Shown here: in pieces, positions 55,113 to 63,383 of the stretch
How positions within the stretch are numbered: the first letter of the stretch is position 1
Layout of the letters: every line of letters begins with the position of its first letter
NCBI RefSeq assembly: GCF_905120475.1
Contig: NZ_CAJHOE010000004.1
Span: 1-64,000 of the forward strand
DNA from: Campylobacter suis
GTDB lineage: Bacteria; Campylobacterota; Campylobacteria; Campylobacterales; Campylobacteraceae
DNA length: 64,000 nt
Direction of reading: 5' to 3'
Translations under genes and position numbers: made by a program
The notes under the pieces: model-generated
Told to the model about the DNA's origin: nothing
The model's database searches: none
Seen by the model: only the letters and a program-made list of their open reading frames with translations

Positions 55113-55708
55113 TGAAAGAAAACATAGTTCTTATAGGTGGTGGTGGGCATGCTAGGTCTTGCATTGATGTTATAGAACTTGAAAATAGATTTAATATAAT
55201 CGGCATAGTTGATAATGGTCTAAAAAAAGGGACAAAAGTCTTAGACTATGAAGTTTTGGGTTCTGATAGCGATCTGCCTGAAATTTTTAAAATTTGTAAA
55301 AATGCATTAATTTGTATAGGTCAGATAAAAACTCCAGAACCACGCATTAAAGCCTATGAGCTTGCTTTGAGTCTTGGATTTAAACTACCAAGTATTATCT
55401 CTCCGTTAGCTTATGTTTCAAAATACGCTGATGTGCAAGATTCTAGTATTATCATGCACCATGCTTTTATAAATGCTGGTGCAAAGATTGGTAAAAATTG
55501 TATTATTAACTCAAAAGCACTTATTGAACATGATGCAGTGATTGGCGATCATTGCCATATAAGTACAGCAAGTGTTATAAACGGCGGTGTTAGTGTTGGA
55601 GCTAAGAGTTTTTTTGGAAGTAACTCTACCAGTAAAGAGTATGTAAATATAGATGAAAATTCTATAATAGGGGGGGGTACGAGCGTGTTTCTAGCTCGCA
55701 AAATGTAA
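55112..55708 (+). CDS. legH: Sugar N-acetyltransferase LegH (NeuD/PglD type)
   Basis: 198 residues in the current 8-G state. N-terminal Rossmann-like VLIGGGGHARSCIDVIE and a C-terminal left-handed beta-helix of hexapeptide repeats; acetylates the 4-amino group. The last residues are encoded across the G tract (ENSIIGGGTSVFLARKM). With 9 G the frame continues past this stop into the next acyltransferase (see 55670 and 55678). Confidence 0.85.
   Translation: MKENIVLIGGGGHARSCIDVIELENRFNIIGIVDNGLKKGTKVLDYEVLGSDSDLPEIFKICKNALICIGQIKTPEPRIKAYELALSLGFKLPSIISPLAYVSKYADVQDSSIIMHHAFINAGAKIGKNCIINSKALIEHDAVIGDHCHISTASVINGGVSVGAKSFFGSNSTSKEYVNIDENSIIGGGTSVFLARKM
55670..55677 (+). repeat. Poly-G tract (8 G), likely phase-variable
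   Basis: Eight consecutive G near the 3' end of legH. Slipped-strand changes at poly-G tracts are the standard phase-variation device in Campylobacter glycosylation loci. Frame arithmetic: 8 G ends LegH at 55708; 9 G reads ...GGG-tac-gag-cgt into the downstream acyltransferase frame with no stop. Confidence 0.85.
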
Positions 55709-56361
55709 GTGTTTATATTATAGGAGCTGGTGGCTTTGCTGCTGAGATTAGCGAGTATATATCGCAAAATAATGAGGTTTTAGATCAAAAGGTCAAAATT
55801 TTGGGATATTTTGATATAGATGATAAAAATTATAAAAAATATAGTTTTCATGCACCATTTTTAGGTAGTGAAAGAGATTTTAAATTTAGTAAAAATGATA
55901 AAGTTTTACTTGCTATTGGAGAGCAAAAACAGCGTAAAAAAGTTTTGCAATACTTTGCCAAAAGCGAAGAAAATGTTGAATTTATAAGCTTTGTGCACCA
56001 TAGTGCAAATATTGCTAAAACGGCTATTTTGGGTAAGGCAAATGTTATATGTCCTAATGTTGTAGTTGGTCCAAATGTTATTTTAGGAGATTATAATTTG
56101 CTAAATTATAACTCATCTATCGCTCATGATTGTGCGTTAAAAGATATGAATGTTCTTTCGCCAAATGTTTGCATAGCTGGTTATTGTAGGGTTGGAAGTG
56201 AGAATTTTTTCGGTATTTGTAGTGGTATGAAGCCAAGTCTTAGTATCGGAGATAAAAACAAAATTCAAGCAAATTTGGTTCTTGATAGAAAACTAGATGA
56301 TGATAATATATTTTTTTCTATGCAAAAAACAAAGGTAATGAGAAATTTAATCAAAGGATAA
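55678..56361 (+). CDS. Second NeuD-type acyltransferase, without its own start (phase-off)
   Basis: A second Rossmann-plus-hexapeptide acyltransferase. The frame begins YERVSSSQNVSVYIIGAGG, the nucleotide-binding start of a NeuD-like protein, and continues through a hexapeptide region (KTAILGKANVICPNVVVGPN) to the stop. No ATG, GTG or TTG precedes the Rossmann start; the first candidate is TTG 55801, which would delete it. If the tract were 9 G this part would be fused in frame to LegH, giving a protein of 416 residues with two acyltransferase domains. Alternative: it is simply broken. Acyl donor unknown. Confidence 0.72.
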   Translation, partial: YERVSSSQNVSVYIIGAGGFAAEISEYISQNNEVLDQKVKILGYFDIDDKNYKKYSFHAPFLGSERDFKFSKNDKVLLAIGEQKQRKKVLQYFAKSEENVEFISFVHHSANIAKTAILGKANVICPNVVVGPNVILGDYNLLNYNSSIAHDCALKDMNVLSPNVCIAGYCRVGSENFFGICSGMKPSLSIGDKNKIQANLVLDRKLDDDNIFFSMQKTKVMRNLIKG

Positions 56362-56364
56362 GTT

Positions 56365-56616
56365 ATGAAAGAGATTATAAAACAGACATTTTTAGAAGTA
56401 GTTTCGCAGATGGGCGCAGAGCTTTTAGTAAGCGAGATAACTGATGATATGGTTCTTTTAGAGAGTGGGCTTGACTCACTTGGTTTTGCTACTTTGGTTG
56501 CTACACTTGAAGAAAAGCTTGACTTTGATCCGTTTACGATGATGGATGAGCCATTTTTCCCAGTTACTTTTGGGGAGTTTGTTGGAATTTATGAAAAGAT
56601 GAATCCAAACAGATGA
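56365..56616 (+). CDS. Acyl carrier protein, dedicated to the glycan locus
   Basis: 83 residues. The phosphopantetheine site is Ser38 in GLDSLGF. Acidic helix-rich ACP fold. It overlaps the ligase gene by four bases. C. jejuni flagellar glycosylation loci also carry carrier proteins with an activating enzyme, so a role in supplying an acyl or aminoacyl group to a sugar acyltransferase is likely. Confidence 0.87.
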   Translation: MKEIIKQTFLEVVSQMGAELLVSEITDDMVLLESGLDSLGFATLVATLEEKLDFDPFTMMDEPFFPVTFGEFVGIYEKMNPNR

Positions 56617-57935
56617 AAATTTTAGAACAACTACAAAATATACAGCCAGACAAAGTTGCGTTTATCAATGATAGCGAGTGCGTTAAATACGGCGACTTGT
56701 TTAGCCTTTTTGAAAAAAATAAAGATCAAATTTTAGCTTTAAATGCAAGTTGTGTCTCTATAAGCGCTAGAAGTCGTATGGAGTTTGCAAAACTTTTAAG
56801 CATACTTGATGGGAGTGTTTCAAGGATACTTTTTTTACCAAGTGATATTGACAAGGACCTTTTTGAAAGCTATTATGAACAAGCAGAGATTAACTACGAG
56901 GTTTTTTTAGATAATAATGTTTTAAAATTTAACTTGATTAAAAAGCCTGCAAACAGTACAAATGAAGACATAAAGACCCAATGGATAGTTCCTACTTCTG
57001 GTACCACTAGCATTCCAAAACTTGTTGTTCATACGCTAAAAAGCCTTAGTAAAACTGTTAAAAAAGATCCAAAAATAGGCGAAAAATACTCTTGGGGACT
57101 TACATTTGATATTTACAGATTTTCTGGTATTCAGGTGTTTTTACAGTCTTTGCTTGGGGGCTCAAAGCTGATTATACCAGAGGCAAATTTAAGCATAGGA
57201 GATAGTGTTGGTTTATTTGCAAAATATGGTTGTAATATAATCTCAGCTACGCCATCTTTTTATAGAAAGCTTTTGATGACAAAAAGTAGTGATGAGCTAA
57301 AGCTAAAAAGAGCAACACTTGGCGGAGAGATAGCAGATGATGCCATTTTGCAAGCATTAAAAGTAAAATTTAAAGATATAAAACTGACTCATATATATGC
57401 ATCAACTGAGCTTGGTGTGGGATTTTGCGTGAGTGATGCTCGAGCAGGATTTCCTTTATCGTATATATCTGATGGCTATGAAAATATCAAGGTAAAAATA
57501 GATCAAGATGGTATTTTATGTGTGAAACTAGGCGATAAAAATAGCTACATTGGTAAAGAGATAGACTATGATGAGCAAGGCTATATGAAGACTGGCGACC
57601 TTGTAAAAGTTGATGGGGATAGAGTGTATTTTTTGGGTAGAAGCTCTGGCTCTATAAATGTTGGTGGCAATAAAGTTTTGCCAGAGGAAATCGAACAAAA
57701 AATTTTAGAGCTTAGTTTTGTAAAAGCAGTTAGAGTATATGCAAAATCAAGCGCAATAACTGGAGCATTGGTTTGTGCAGATGTTGTTGTTAGTGAAAAT
57801 TTTGATAAAAGTATCGCTAAGACTAAAATTTTAAATCATTGTAAAAATTGTATGCCAAGTTTTAAAGTGCCTGTGATTTTAAAATTTATAGATGAGATAG
57901 GCGTTACTTATAGTGGAAAGATTAAGCGAGATTAA
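56613..57935 (+). CDS. AMP-forming acyl/aminoacyl ligase (adenylation domain)
   Basis: 440 residues of the ANL superfamily, loading an acid onto the adjacent ACP. TSGTTSIPK (A3, about residue 127), YASTE (A5), KTGDL (A7), SSGSINVGGNKVLPEEIE (A8) and the terminal catalytic lysine Lys436 in SGKIKRD are visible. The N-terminal half is shorter than in long acyl-CoA ligases, as in stand-alone carrier-protein ligases. Substrate unknown. Confidence 0.87.
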   Translation: MKILEQLQNIQPDKVAFINDSECVKYGDLFSLFEKNKDQILALNASCVSISARSRMEFAKLLSILDGSVSRILFLPSDIDKDLFESYYEQAEINYEVFLDNNVLKFNLIKKPANSTNEDIKTQWIVPTSGTTSIPKLVVHTLKSLSKTVKKDPKIGEKYSWGLTFDIYRFSGIQVFLQSLLGGSKLIIPEANLSIGDSVGLFAKYGCNIISATPSFYRKLLMTKSSDELKLKRATLGGEIADDAILQALKVKFKDIKLTHIYASTELGVGFCVSDARAGFPLSYISDGYENIKVKIDQDGILCVKLGDKNSYIGKEIDYDEQGYMKTGDLVKVDGDRVYFLGRSSGSINVGGNKVLPEEIEQKILELSFVKAVRVYAKSSAITGALVCADVVVSENFDKSIAKTKILNHCKNCMPSFKVPVILKFIDEIGVTYSGKIKRD

Positions 57936-57946
57936 AAAGGGTACAA

Positions 57947-58672
57947 ATGGATGTTGTGGTAGTTAGTGGAGCTTCTAAAGGGCTTGGACTTGGGATTTGT
58001 AAAAGGTTACTAGCTAGTGATAAGTATATTGTCGTTGGTGTATCAAGAACACTTAGTGATGAGTTTAAAAATTTACAAAGCCGGTATCAAGATAGACTTT
58101 TTTATATATCTTATGATTTTTTAAATACTCAAGGCATTCAAAGCCTAGTTAAGCAGATAACAAAAGAGCACGGAGCCGTCTATGCGCTTATTAATAATGC
58201 TGCTTTAGGCATTGACGGAGTTTTAGGAACTATGCATGAAAGACAAATTTCAGATCTTTTAAAGGTTAATGTAGAAGCCCCTATTTTATTAACAAAGTAC
58301 ATAAGCAGATCCATGTTAACAAAACTTAGAGGAAGGATTATAAACATAAGTTCCATCATAGCTTCAACTGGTTTTAATGGTCTTTGTGTTTATGGAGCCA
58401 CAAAGTCTGCCATGCAAGGCTTTACAAAATCACTTGCAAGAGAGCTTGGTAAGGCAAATATAATGGTAAATTCCATCTCTCCTGGCTATATGCAAACAGA
58501 TATGACAGGAGTTTTGCAAGGTGATAAACTCGAGAGCATAAAAAGAAGAAGTCCACTTAAAAGACTTGCAAATGTTGATGATGTTGCCGCTATGGTGTTG
58601 TTTTTATTGTCCGATGACGCAAGTAGTATAACCGGTGCAAATTTTACCGTAGATGTAGGAAGCACAGCATAA
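57947..58672 (+). CDS. Short-chain dehydrogenase/reductase (FabG/PtmA type)
   Basis: 241 residues: NAD(P) motif GASKGLG, NNAALG, catalytic Ser136, Tyr149 and Lys153 (YGATK). FabG/PtmA-like. PtmA in C. jejuni belongs to the flagellar glycosylation locus. In this context it may reduce a 3-oxoacyl-ACP to a 3-hydroxyacyl-ACP made by the ligase (inference). Confidence 0.85.
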   Translation: MDVVVVSGASKGLGLGICKRLLASDKYIVVGVSRTLSDEFKNLQSRYQDRLFYISYDFLNTQGIQSLVKQITKEHGAVYALINNAALGIDGVLGTMHERQISDLLKVNVEAPILLTKYISRSMLTKLRGRIINISSIIASTGFNGLCVYGATKSAMQGFTKSLARELGKANIMVNSISPGYMQTDMTGVLQGDKLESIKRRSPLKRLANVDDVAAMVLFLLSDDASSITGANFTVDVGSTA

Positions 58673-58679
58673 TTTTGAT

Positions 58680-58685
58680 ATAATT
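58680..58685 (+). promoter_or_regulatory. -10 box for the legI operon
   Basis: TATAAT after TTTTGA, 39 bases before the legI ATG, in the only gap of the locus between 53 and 64 kb. Confidence 0.6.
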
Positions 58686-58724
58686 TATAAATTAGGTTTA
58701 TATATTTAAAATTTAAGGAAAAAT

Positions 58725-59726
58725 ATGGGCGTTTTTATCATAGCAGAAGCTGGCGTAAATCATAACGGCGATATAAACTTAGCTAAAAAGCTTATAGATG
58801 TAGCAGCTAGCTCGGGTGCTAATGCTGTAAAATTTCAAACATTTAAAGCTGAGCTAAGTATCTCTAAAAATGCTCAAAAAGCTGAGTACCAAAAGCAGAC
58901 AACTGATCAAAACGAAACACAGTTTGAGATGATCAAACGCCTTGAACTAGATATTGCGGCACATAAGGAGCTTATGGCACATTGTGCTAAAAAAGGTATA
59001 AAATTTCTCTCGACACCGTTTGATTTGGCAAGTGTAAAAATATTAGATGAGTTAGGACTTGATATCTTTAAAATCCCAAGTGGCGAGATAGTAAATTTAC
59101 CATATCTTAAAGCCATCGCAAAGCTTGATAAACGCATCATACTCTCAAGCGGTATGGCAAATTTGGGCGAGATAGAGTGCGCCATAGATGTTTTAATAAA
59201 TAACGGCACAAAGCGCGAAAATATAACAGTTTTGCATGCAAATACCGAGTATCCAACGCCGTTTGAAGATGTAAATTTAAAAGCTATGCAAACTATTGCA
59301 AATGCCTTTGGTGTTAAGGTTGGTTATTCGGATCATACCTTGGGTATAGAGGTGCCTATAGCAGCTGTGGCTATGGGTGCGAGCATGATAGAAAAGCACT
59401 TTACGCTTGATAAGGCTATGCAAGGACCAGATCATAAGGCAAGTCTTGAGCCGGATGAGCTTTGCGCGATGGTTAGTGCGATACGAAACATCGAGCTTGC
59501 ATTAGGTGATGGCATAAAAAAAGCCAGTAAAAGTGAAAGTAAAAACATATCTATAGCCAGAAAGTCCATAGTTGCGGCACACGATATAAAAAAAGGTGAA
59601 ATTTTTAGCGAGAAAAATCTAGCAGTCAAGCGTCCAGCCGGTGGCATAAGCCCTATGAGATGGGACGAGATAGTTGGTCGTATCTCGCAAAAAGATTATA
59701 CGGCTGATGAAATGATAGTGTTGTGA
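58725..59726 (+). CDS. legI: N,N'-diacetyllegionaminic acid synthase LegI
   Basis: 333 residues, NeuB family, condensing the 6-deoxy diacetamido mannose analogue with phosphoenolpyruvate. AEAGVNHNGDINLAKKLID start, metal-binding HTLGIEVP / EKHFTLDKAMQGPDHKASLEP, and a C-terminal SAF/antifreeze-like domain (from about 275). Confidence 0.92.
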   Translation: MGVFIIAEAGVNHNGDINLAKKLIDVAASSGANAVKFQTFKAELSISKNAQKAEYQKQTTDQNETQFEMIKRLELDIAAHKELMAHCAKKGIKFLSTPFDLASVKILDELGLDIFKIPSGEIVNLPYLKAIAKLDKRIILSSGMANLGEIECAIDVLINNGTKRENITVLHANTEYPTPFEDVNLKAMQTIANAFGVKVGYSDHTLGIEVPIAAVAMGASMIEKHFTLDKAMQGPDHKASLEPDELCAMVSAIRNIELALGDGIKKASKSESKNISIARKSIVAAHDIKKGEIFSEKNLAVKRPAGGISPMRWDEIVGRISQKDYTADEMIVL

Positions 59727-59733
59727 GAAAATA

Positions 59734-60510
59734 ATGTTTGATAAAATTTTAATCACAAAAAAAAGTGAGCTGCATGAGTTTAAAGGGCAGATAGCTACCC
59801 TTTTTACAGCTTGTTTTAATAGGGAATTTGATGATGAACTTTGGCAATGGGCATATATCGACAACCCAAACGCAGACCCCATTATTAGCCTTTTTTTTGA
59901 TAAGGCTACAAAAGAGCTCGCTGGGCATTATGCTTTAATACCTATATTTTTGAGGTTTAATAACCAAGATTTAAAGTGTGCACTCTCTATGGGTGTTATG
60001 GTTGGCGAGAAGTATAGAAAATTTGGGCTTGTTATAAGTCAAGCTGTGGCTGTGTATGATATGGCAAAAAAGCTTGGATATGAACTGGTTTATGGCTTTC
60101 CAAACAAAAACTCAGCTCCGGCGCTACAAAGGCTACTTGGTTGGAATATCGATGATAGTTTTATCGCAGAGTTAAACTCTACAGAGATAAAAAATCTAAA
60201 TAAACCGACATATCAGATAGATTATGATACATTGCACCCTCAAAACTCTTGGAGGCTAGATAAGCCAAAACAGCTTTATAAAATGCAGGGTAAAAATATA
60301 TTAAAAAATTTTTCAGATCAAATCGATTTGGTTTATAACGGCTATGATTTTGATGTTTTGGATACAGATATGAGATATAATGTTTTAACCAACGATAAAA
60401 ATTTTATAATGAAAAAGAAATTTGACTATGTTTTTGGCTATCGCTTGTTTAATCAAAAATTAAAAGGCGTTGAGTTTAAAAAAGATCTTATTATGTCGGA
60501 TGTATTTTGA
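59734..60510 (+). CDS. GNAT-fold acyltransferase
   Basis: 258 residues. The acyl-CoA-binding pattern appears in MGVMVGEKYRKFGL...ISQAVAVYDMAKKLGYELVYGFPNKNSAPALQRLLGW. It lies between legI and legG, where C. jejuni has no such gene that I recall, so it is likely an accessory acyl modifier. It could use the locus ACP as donor. Confidence 0.7.
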   Translation: MFDKILITKKSELHEFKGQIATLFTACFNREFDDELWQWAYIDNPNADPIISLFFDKATKELAGHYALIPIFLRFNNQDLKCALSMGVMVGEKYRKFGLVISQAVAVYDMAKKLGYELVYGFPNKNSAPALQRLLGWNIDDSFIAELNSTEIKNLNKPTYQIDYDTLHPQNSWRLDKPKQLYKMQGKNILKNFSDQIDLVYNGYDFDVLDTDMRYNVLTNDKNFIMKKKFDYVFGYRLFNQKLKGVEFKKDLIMSDVF

Positions 60511-61670
60511 TGAAAAAAATTTTAGCATTTAGTTCTATTCGTTCAGATTATGACATTATGTCGCCACTTTATGAGCTTTTAAAAAATGATGATGAGATAG
60601 ACTTTCGCATAGGCATAAGCGGCGCTCACCTATCAAAAGAGTTTGGTCTTAGCGTGGATCAGATAAAAAATGACGGGATAAAAATTTTATTTCAAGTTCA
60701 GACACTTTTATCTGGTGACACAAAGGTTTCTAGGTTAAAAAGTGCAAGTATTTTACTTCAAAATATTATAGAGCGTGTTGATGAGTTTAGTCCCGATCTG
60801 TTGATATATGCAGGCGATAGAGAAGATATGCTTGTTTATGCGATGGTGGGCGGTTATCTTGGCATACCGACGCTTCATTTTTATGGTGGAGACTATGCAA
60901 AAGATGGATATATAGACAATGCCGTTAGAAACGCCACTTCAAAGCTTTCGACTTTTCATTGTGTTAGTATTGAAAAATTTAAGCAAAGACTTATAAAAAT
61001 GGGCGAGGAGCCTGATAGAATTTTTGTAACTGGCAACCTTTCTCTTGATAGGTTTATATCATTTAAGCCACTTAAAAAGTCTGAAATTCTGGCGCATTTT
61101 GATTTAGATGACGATTTTAGTGAGTTTGCTTTATGTATATTTCATCCAGTTACTCAGGAAATACAAAAAGCTGATGTGTACTTTGAAAATATTTTGTTAA
61201 ATTTAAAAGAGCGAGGCATTAAGACATTTGTAAGCTACCCAAATACAGATCATGGAAACAGTAAGATATTTGATGTTATAGCAAAATATAAAGATGATAA
61301 AAATTTTGTTTTTTATAAAAATTTAGATAGAGAAATTTTTGTTTCTATATACAAACACTCAAAGCTTATAATCGGCAACTCATCATCTGGTGTTTTGGGT
61401 GAAGCCGCAAGCATTGGCATACCTACTGTAAATGTTGGCTTTAGGCAGCTTGGCAGACTTAGCGATAAGAGTGTTATATTTTGCAAGAGCGGCTTTGATG
61501 ATATAAAAAATGCACTAGAGCTTGCTTTAAGCGATGAGTTTTTAACAAGTATAAAAGGGCAAAAAAGTATGTATGGCGATGGCAATGCAGCAAAAAGAGC
61601 TTATGAGATTATCAAAAATACAGATTTTAAGTCAAAAATTTTAAAAACCTATGATCCTTTGGAGGGGTAA
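60510..61670 (+). CDS. legG: Hydrolysing UDP/GDP-N,N'-diacetylbacillosamine 2-epimerase LegG
   Basis: 386 residues from ATG 60510 (overlapping the GNAT stop). NeuC family: SSIRSDYDIMSPLYELL start, GDREDMLV, GNSSSGVLGEAASIGIPTVNVG. It releases the nucleotide and inverts C2 to give the mannose-type sugar for LegI. Confidence 0.92.
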   Translation: MKKILAFSSIRSDYDIMSPLYELLKNDDEIDFRIGISGAHLSKEFGLSVDQIKNDGIKILFQVQTLLSGDTKVSRLKSASILLQNIIERVDEFSPDLLIYAGDREDMLVYAMVGGYLGIPTLHFYGGDYAKDGYIDNAVRNATSKLSTFHCVSIEKFKQRLIKMGEEPDRIFVTGNLSLDRFISFKPLKKSEILAHFDLDDDFSEFALCIFHPVTQEIQKADVYFENILLNLKERGIKTFVSYPNTDHGNSKIFDVIAKYKDDKNFVFYKNLDREIFVSIYKHSKLIIGNSSSGVLGEAASIGIPTVNVGFRQLGRLSDKSVIFCKSGFDDIKNALELALSDEFLTSIKGQKSMYGDGNAAKRAYEIIKNTDFKSKILKTYDPLEG

Positions 61671-62326
61671 TGAGTAAAGTTTTAGTAGTCGCTGTTCATC
61701 CAGATGATGAGACCTTGGGTTGTGGTGGGACGCTTTTAAAACATCTATCAAATGGCGATGAGATACATTGGCTTATCTGCACACAAATTAGCAAAGACCA
61801 CCCGTATTACGAAACTAGAGAGCAAGAGATAGCAAAAGTTACAAATTCTTACAGCTTTAAAAGCGTGCATAGGCTTAATCTTGATACAATGAGAGTTGAT
61901 GAGTATAGTATGAGTGAGCTTGTGGGTAAAATTTCGGCTGTTTTTAACGATGTTAAGCCTGATATTTTATACTTGCCGTTTAAATCAGATGTTCACAGTG
62001 ATCATAGAAAGATTTTTGAAGCGGCTTATTCTTGTACAAAAAGTTTTCGCTATCCATTTTTAAAGCAAATTTATATGATGGAAACGCTTAGCGAAACGGA
62101 GTTTGCACCAAGTTTTGGCGAAAATTTTATACCAAATGTATTTGTTGACATCACTCAATTTATGCAAAAAAAGCTTGAAATTATGCAAATTTATAAAAGC
62201 GAGATAGCACCACATCCTTTTCCTAGAAGTCTTGAAAATTTAAAGGCACTTGCAACATTTAGAGCCGCAACAATGGGGGGGGTAGCGAGGGACTTTGGCT
62301 TTTTGCCGAAAGTTTTATGCTATTAA
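61670..62326 (+). CDS. PIG-L family deacetylase, C-terminus altered by a poly-G tract
   Basis: Zinc-dependent sugar N-deacetylase. Metal ligands H10 and D13 (AVHPDDETLGCGG) and H109-S-D-H112. 218 residues in the current 8-G frame, ending GVARDFGFLPKVLCY. With 9 G the C-terminus would read GGGSEGLWLFAESFMLLKEIR, stopping at 62340 as ATGA with ptmE. FAESFMLLKEI resembles the usual AEAFrLlREI end of the family. So 9 G is likely the native frame. Substrate unknown; it could remove an acetyl group from the nonulosonate precursor. Confidence 0.82.
   Translation: MSKVLVVAVHPDDETLGCGGTLLKHLSNGDEIHWLICTQISKDHPYYETREQEIAKVTNSYSFKSVHRLNLDTMRVDEYSMSELVGKISAVFNDVKPDILYLPFKSDVHSDHRKIFEAAYSCTKSFRYPFLKQIYMMETLSETEFAPSFGENFIPNVFVDITQFMQKKLEIMQIYKSEIAPHPFPRSLENLKALATFRAATMGGVARDFGFLPKVLCY
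62275..62282 (+). repeat. Poly-G tract (8 G) in the PIG-L gene
   Basis: Eight consecutive G, the first being the last base of an ATG codon. 7 G gives an immediate TAG after MGG, 8 G a shortened non-family tail, 9 G the family-like tail. Confidence 0.85.
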
Positions 62327-62336
62327 AGGAGATAAG

Positions 62337-63383
62337 ATGAGAAGTATAGAAAAGGTTAAAATCGCCACAAATACTACGATCAAAGATGCCTTGCGAGTCA
62401 TAAATGATGGCGGCATACAAATAGCGCTTGTTGTTGATGAAAACGATAGACTTCTTGGCACTATAACAGATGGAGATATTAGACGCGGTATACTGGAGGG
62501 GCTTGGGCTTGATAGTACGGTTGAAAGTATTATTTTTACTCATCCAACGATAGCAAAAATGAGCGACACGAAAGAGGAAATTTTGCGTGTTGCTATCTCA
62601 AAAAAATTACATCAAATTCCTATCTTAGATGAGCTTGGAAGGGTTCTTGGGATACAAGATGTTCCAGAGCTTATAAAGCCAAAAGTTAAGCAAAATGAGG
62701 TTGTGCTGATGGTTGGTGGGCTTGGCACAAGGCTTAGACCATTAACTGAAAACACACCAAAGCCTATGCTAAAGGTTGGTGGGAAGCCGATTATTCAGAC
62801 TATAGTTGAGAGCTTTTTAAGCTATGGATATACAAATTTTACAATGTGTGTTAATTATAAATCCGAAATAATACGCGAACATTTTGGTGATGGAAGTCAT
62901 TTTGGTGCAAGGATAAGATATGTTTTAGAGAGTAAGCGTATGGGAACAGCTGGTGCTCTTAGCCTTATTTTGGCGCCCCCAACAGAGCCATTTTTTGTTA
63001 TGAATGGAGATTTATTAACAAATATAAATTTTGAGCATCTTCATGATTTACATATGATAAATAACGCATATGCAACGATGTGCGTCAGGGAGTATGAGCA
63101 CACCATACCTTATGGAGTTGTAGATGTTAATAGCGGAAAAATTTTGGGTATAAAAGAAAAGCCGACACAGAGTTTTTTTGTAAGTGCTGGAATTTACATG
63201 CTTTCGCCTGATGTGCTTAGCTTTATTCCAAAGGATGAATTTTATGACATGCCAACACTTTTTGAGAAATTAATAAAAGAGCAAAAGATAGTTAGCTCGT
63301 TTCCTGTTAATGATTACTGGCTTGATATTGGTAGGATGGAGGAGTATAAAAGAGCTAACGAAGAATATGATGAGGTCTTTTGA
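62337..63383 (+). CDS. ptmE: Glucosamine-1-phosphate guanylyltransferase PtmE
   Basis: 348 residues from ATG 62337, with AAGGAG before it. Two N-terminal CBS domains (TTIKDALRVINDGGIQIALV), then nucleotidyltransferase GGLGTRLRPLTENTPKPMLK at about 127. In C. jejuni this enzyme makes the GDP-sugar that feeds LegB, supporting the GDP route. Confidence 0.9.
   Translation: MRSIEKVKIATNTTIKDALRVINDGGIQIALVVDENDRLLGTITDGDIRRGILEGLGLDSTVESIIFTHPTIAKMSDTKEEILRVAISKKLHQIPILDELGRVLGIQDVPELIKPKVKQNEVVLMVGGLGTRLRPLTENTPKPMLKVGGKPIIQTIVESFLSYGYTNFTMCVNYKSEIIREHFGDGSHFGARIRYVLESKRMGTAGALSLILAPPTEPFFVMNGDLLTNINFEHLHDLHMINNAYATMCVREYEHTIPYGVVDVNSGKILGIKEKPTQSFFVSAGIYMLSPDVLSFIPKDEFYDMPTLFEKLIKEQKIVSSFPVNDYWLDIGRMEEYKRANEEYDEVF

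Noticed and set aside
62965-62971. Run of five C within ptmE
   Set aside because: Shorter than the 7-8 base threshold typical of phase-variable tracts, and the reading frame is intact.
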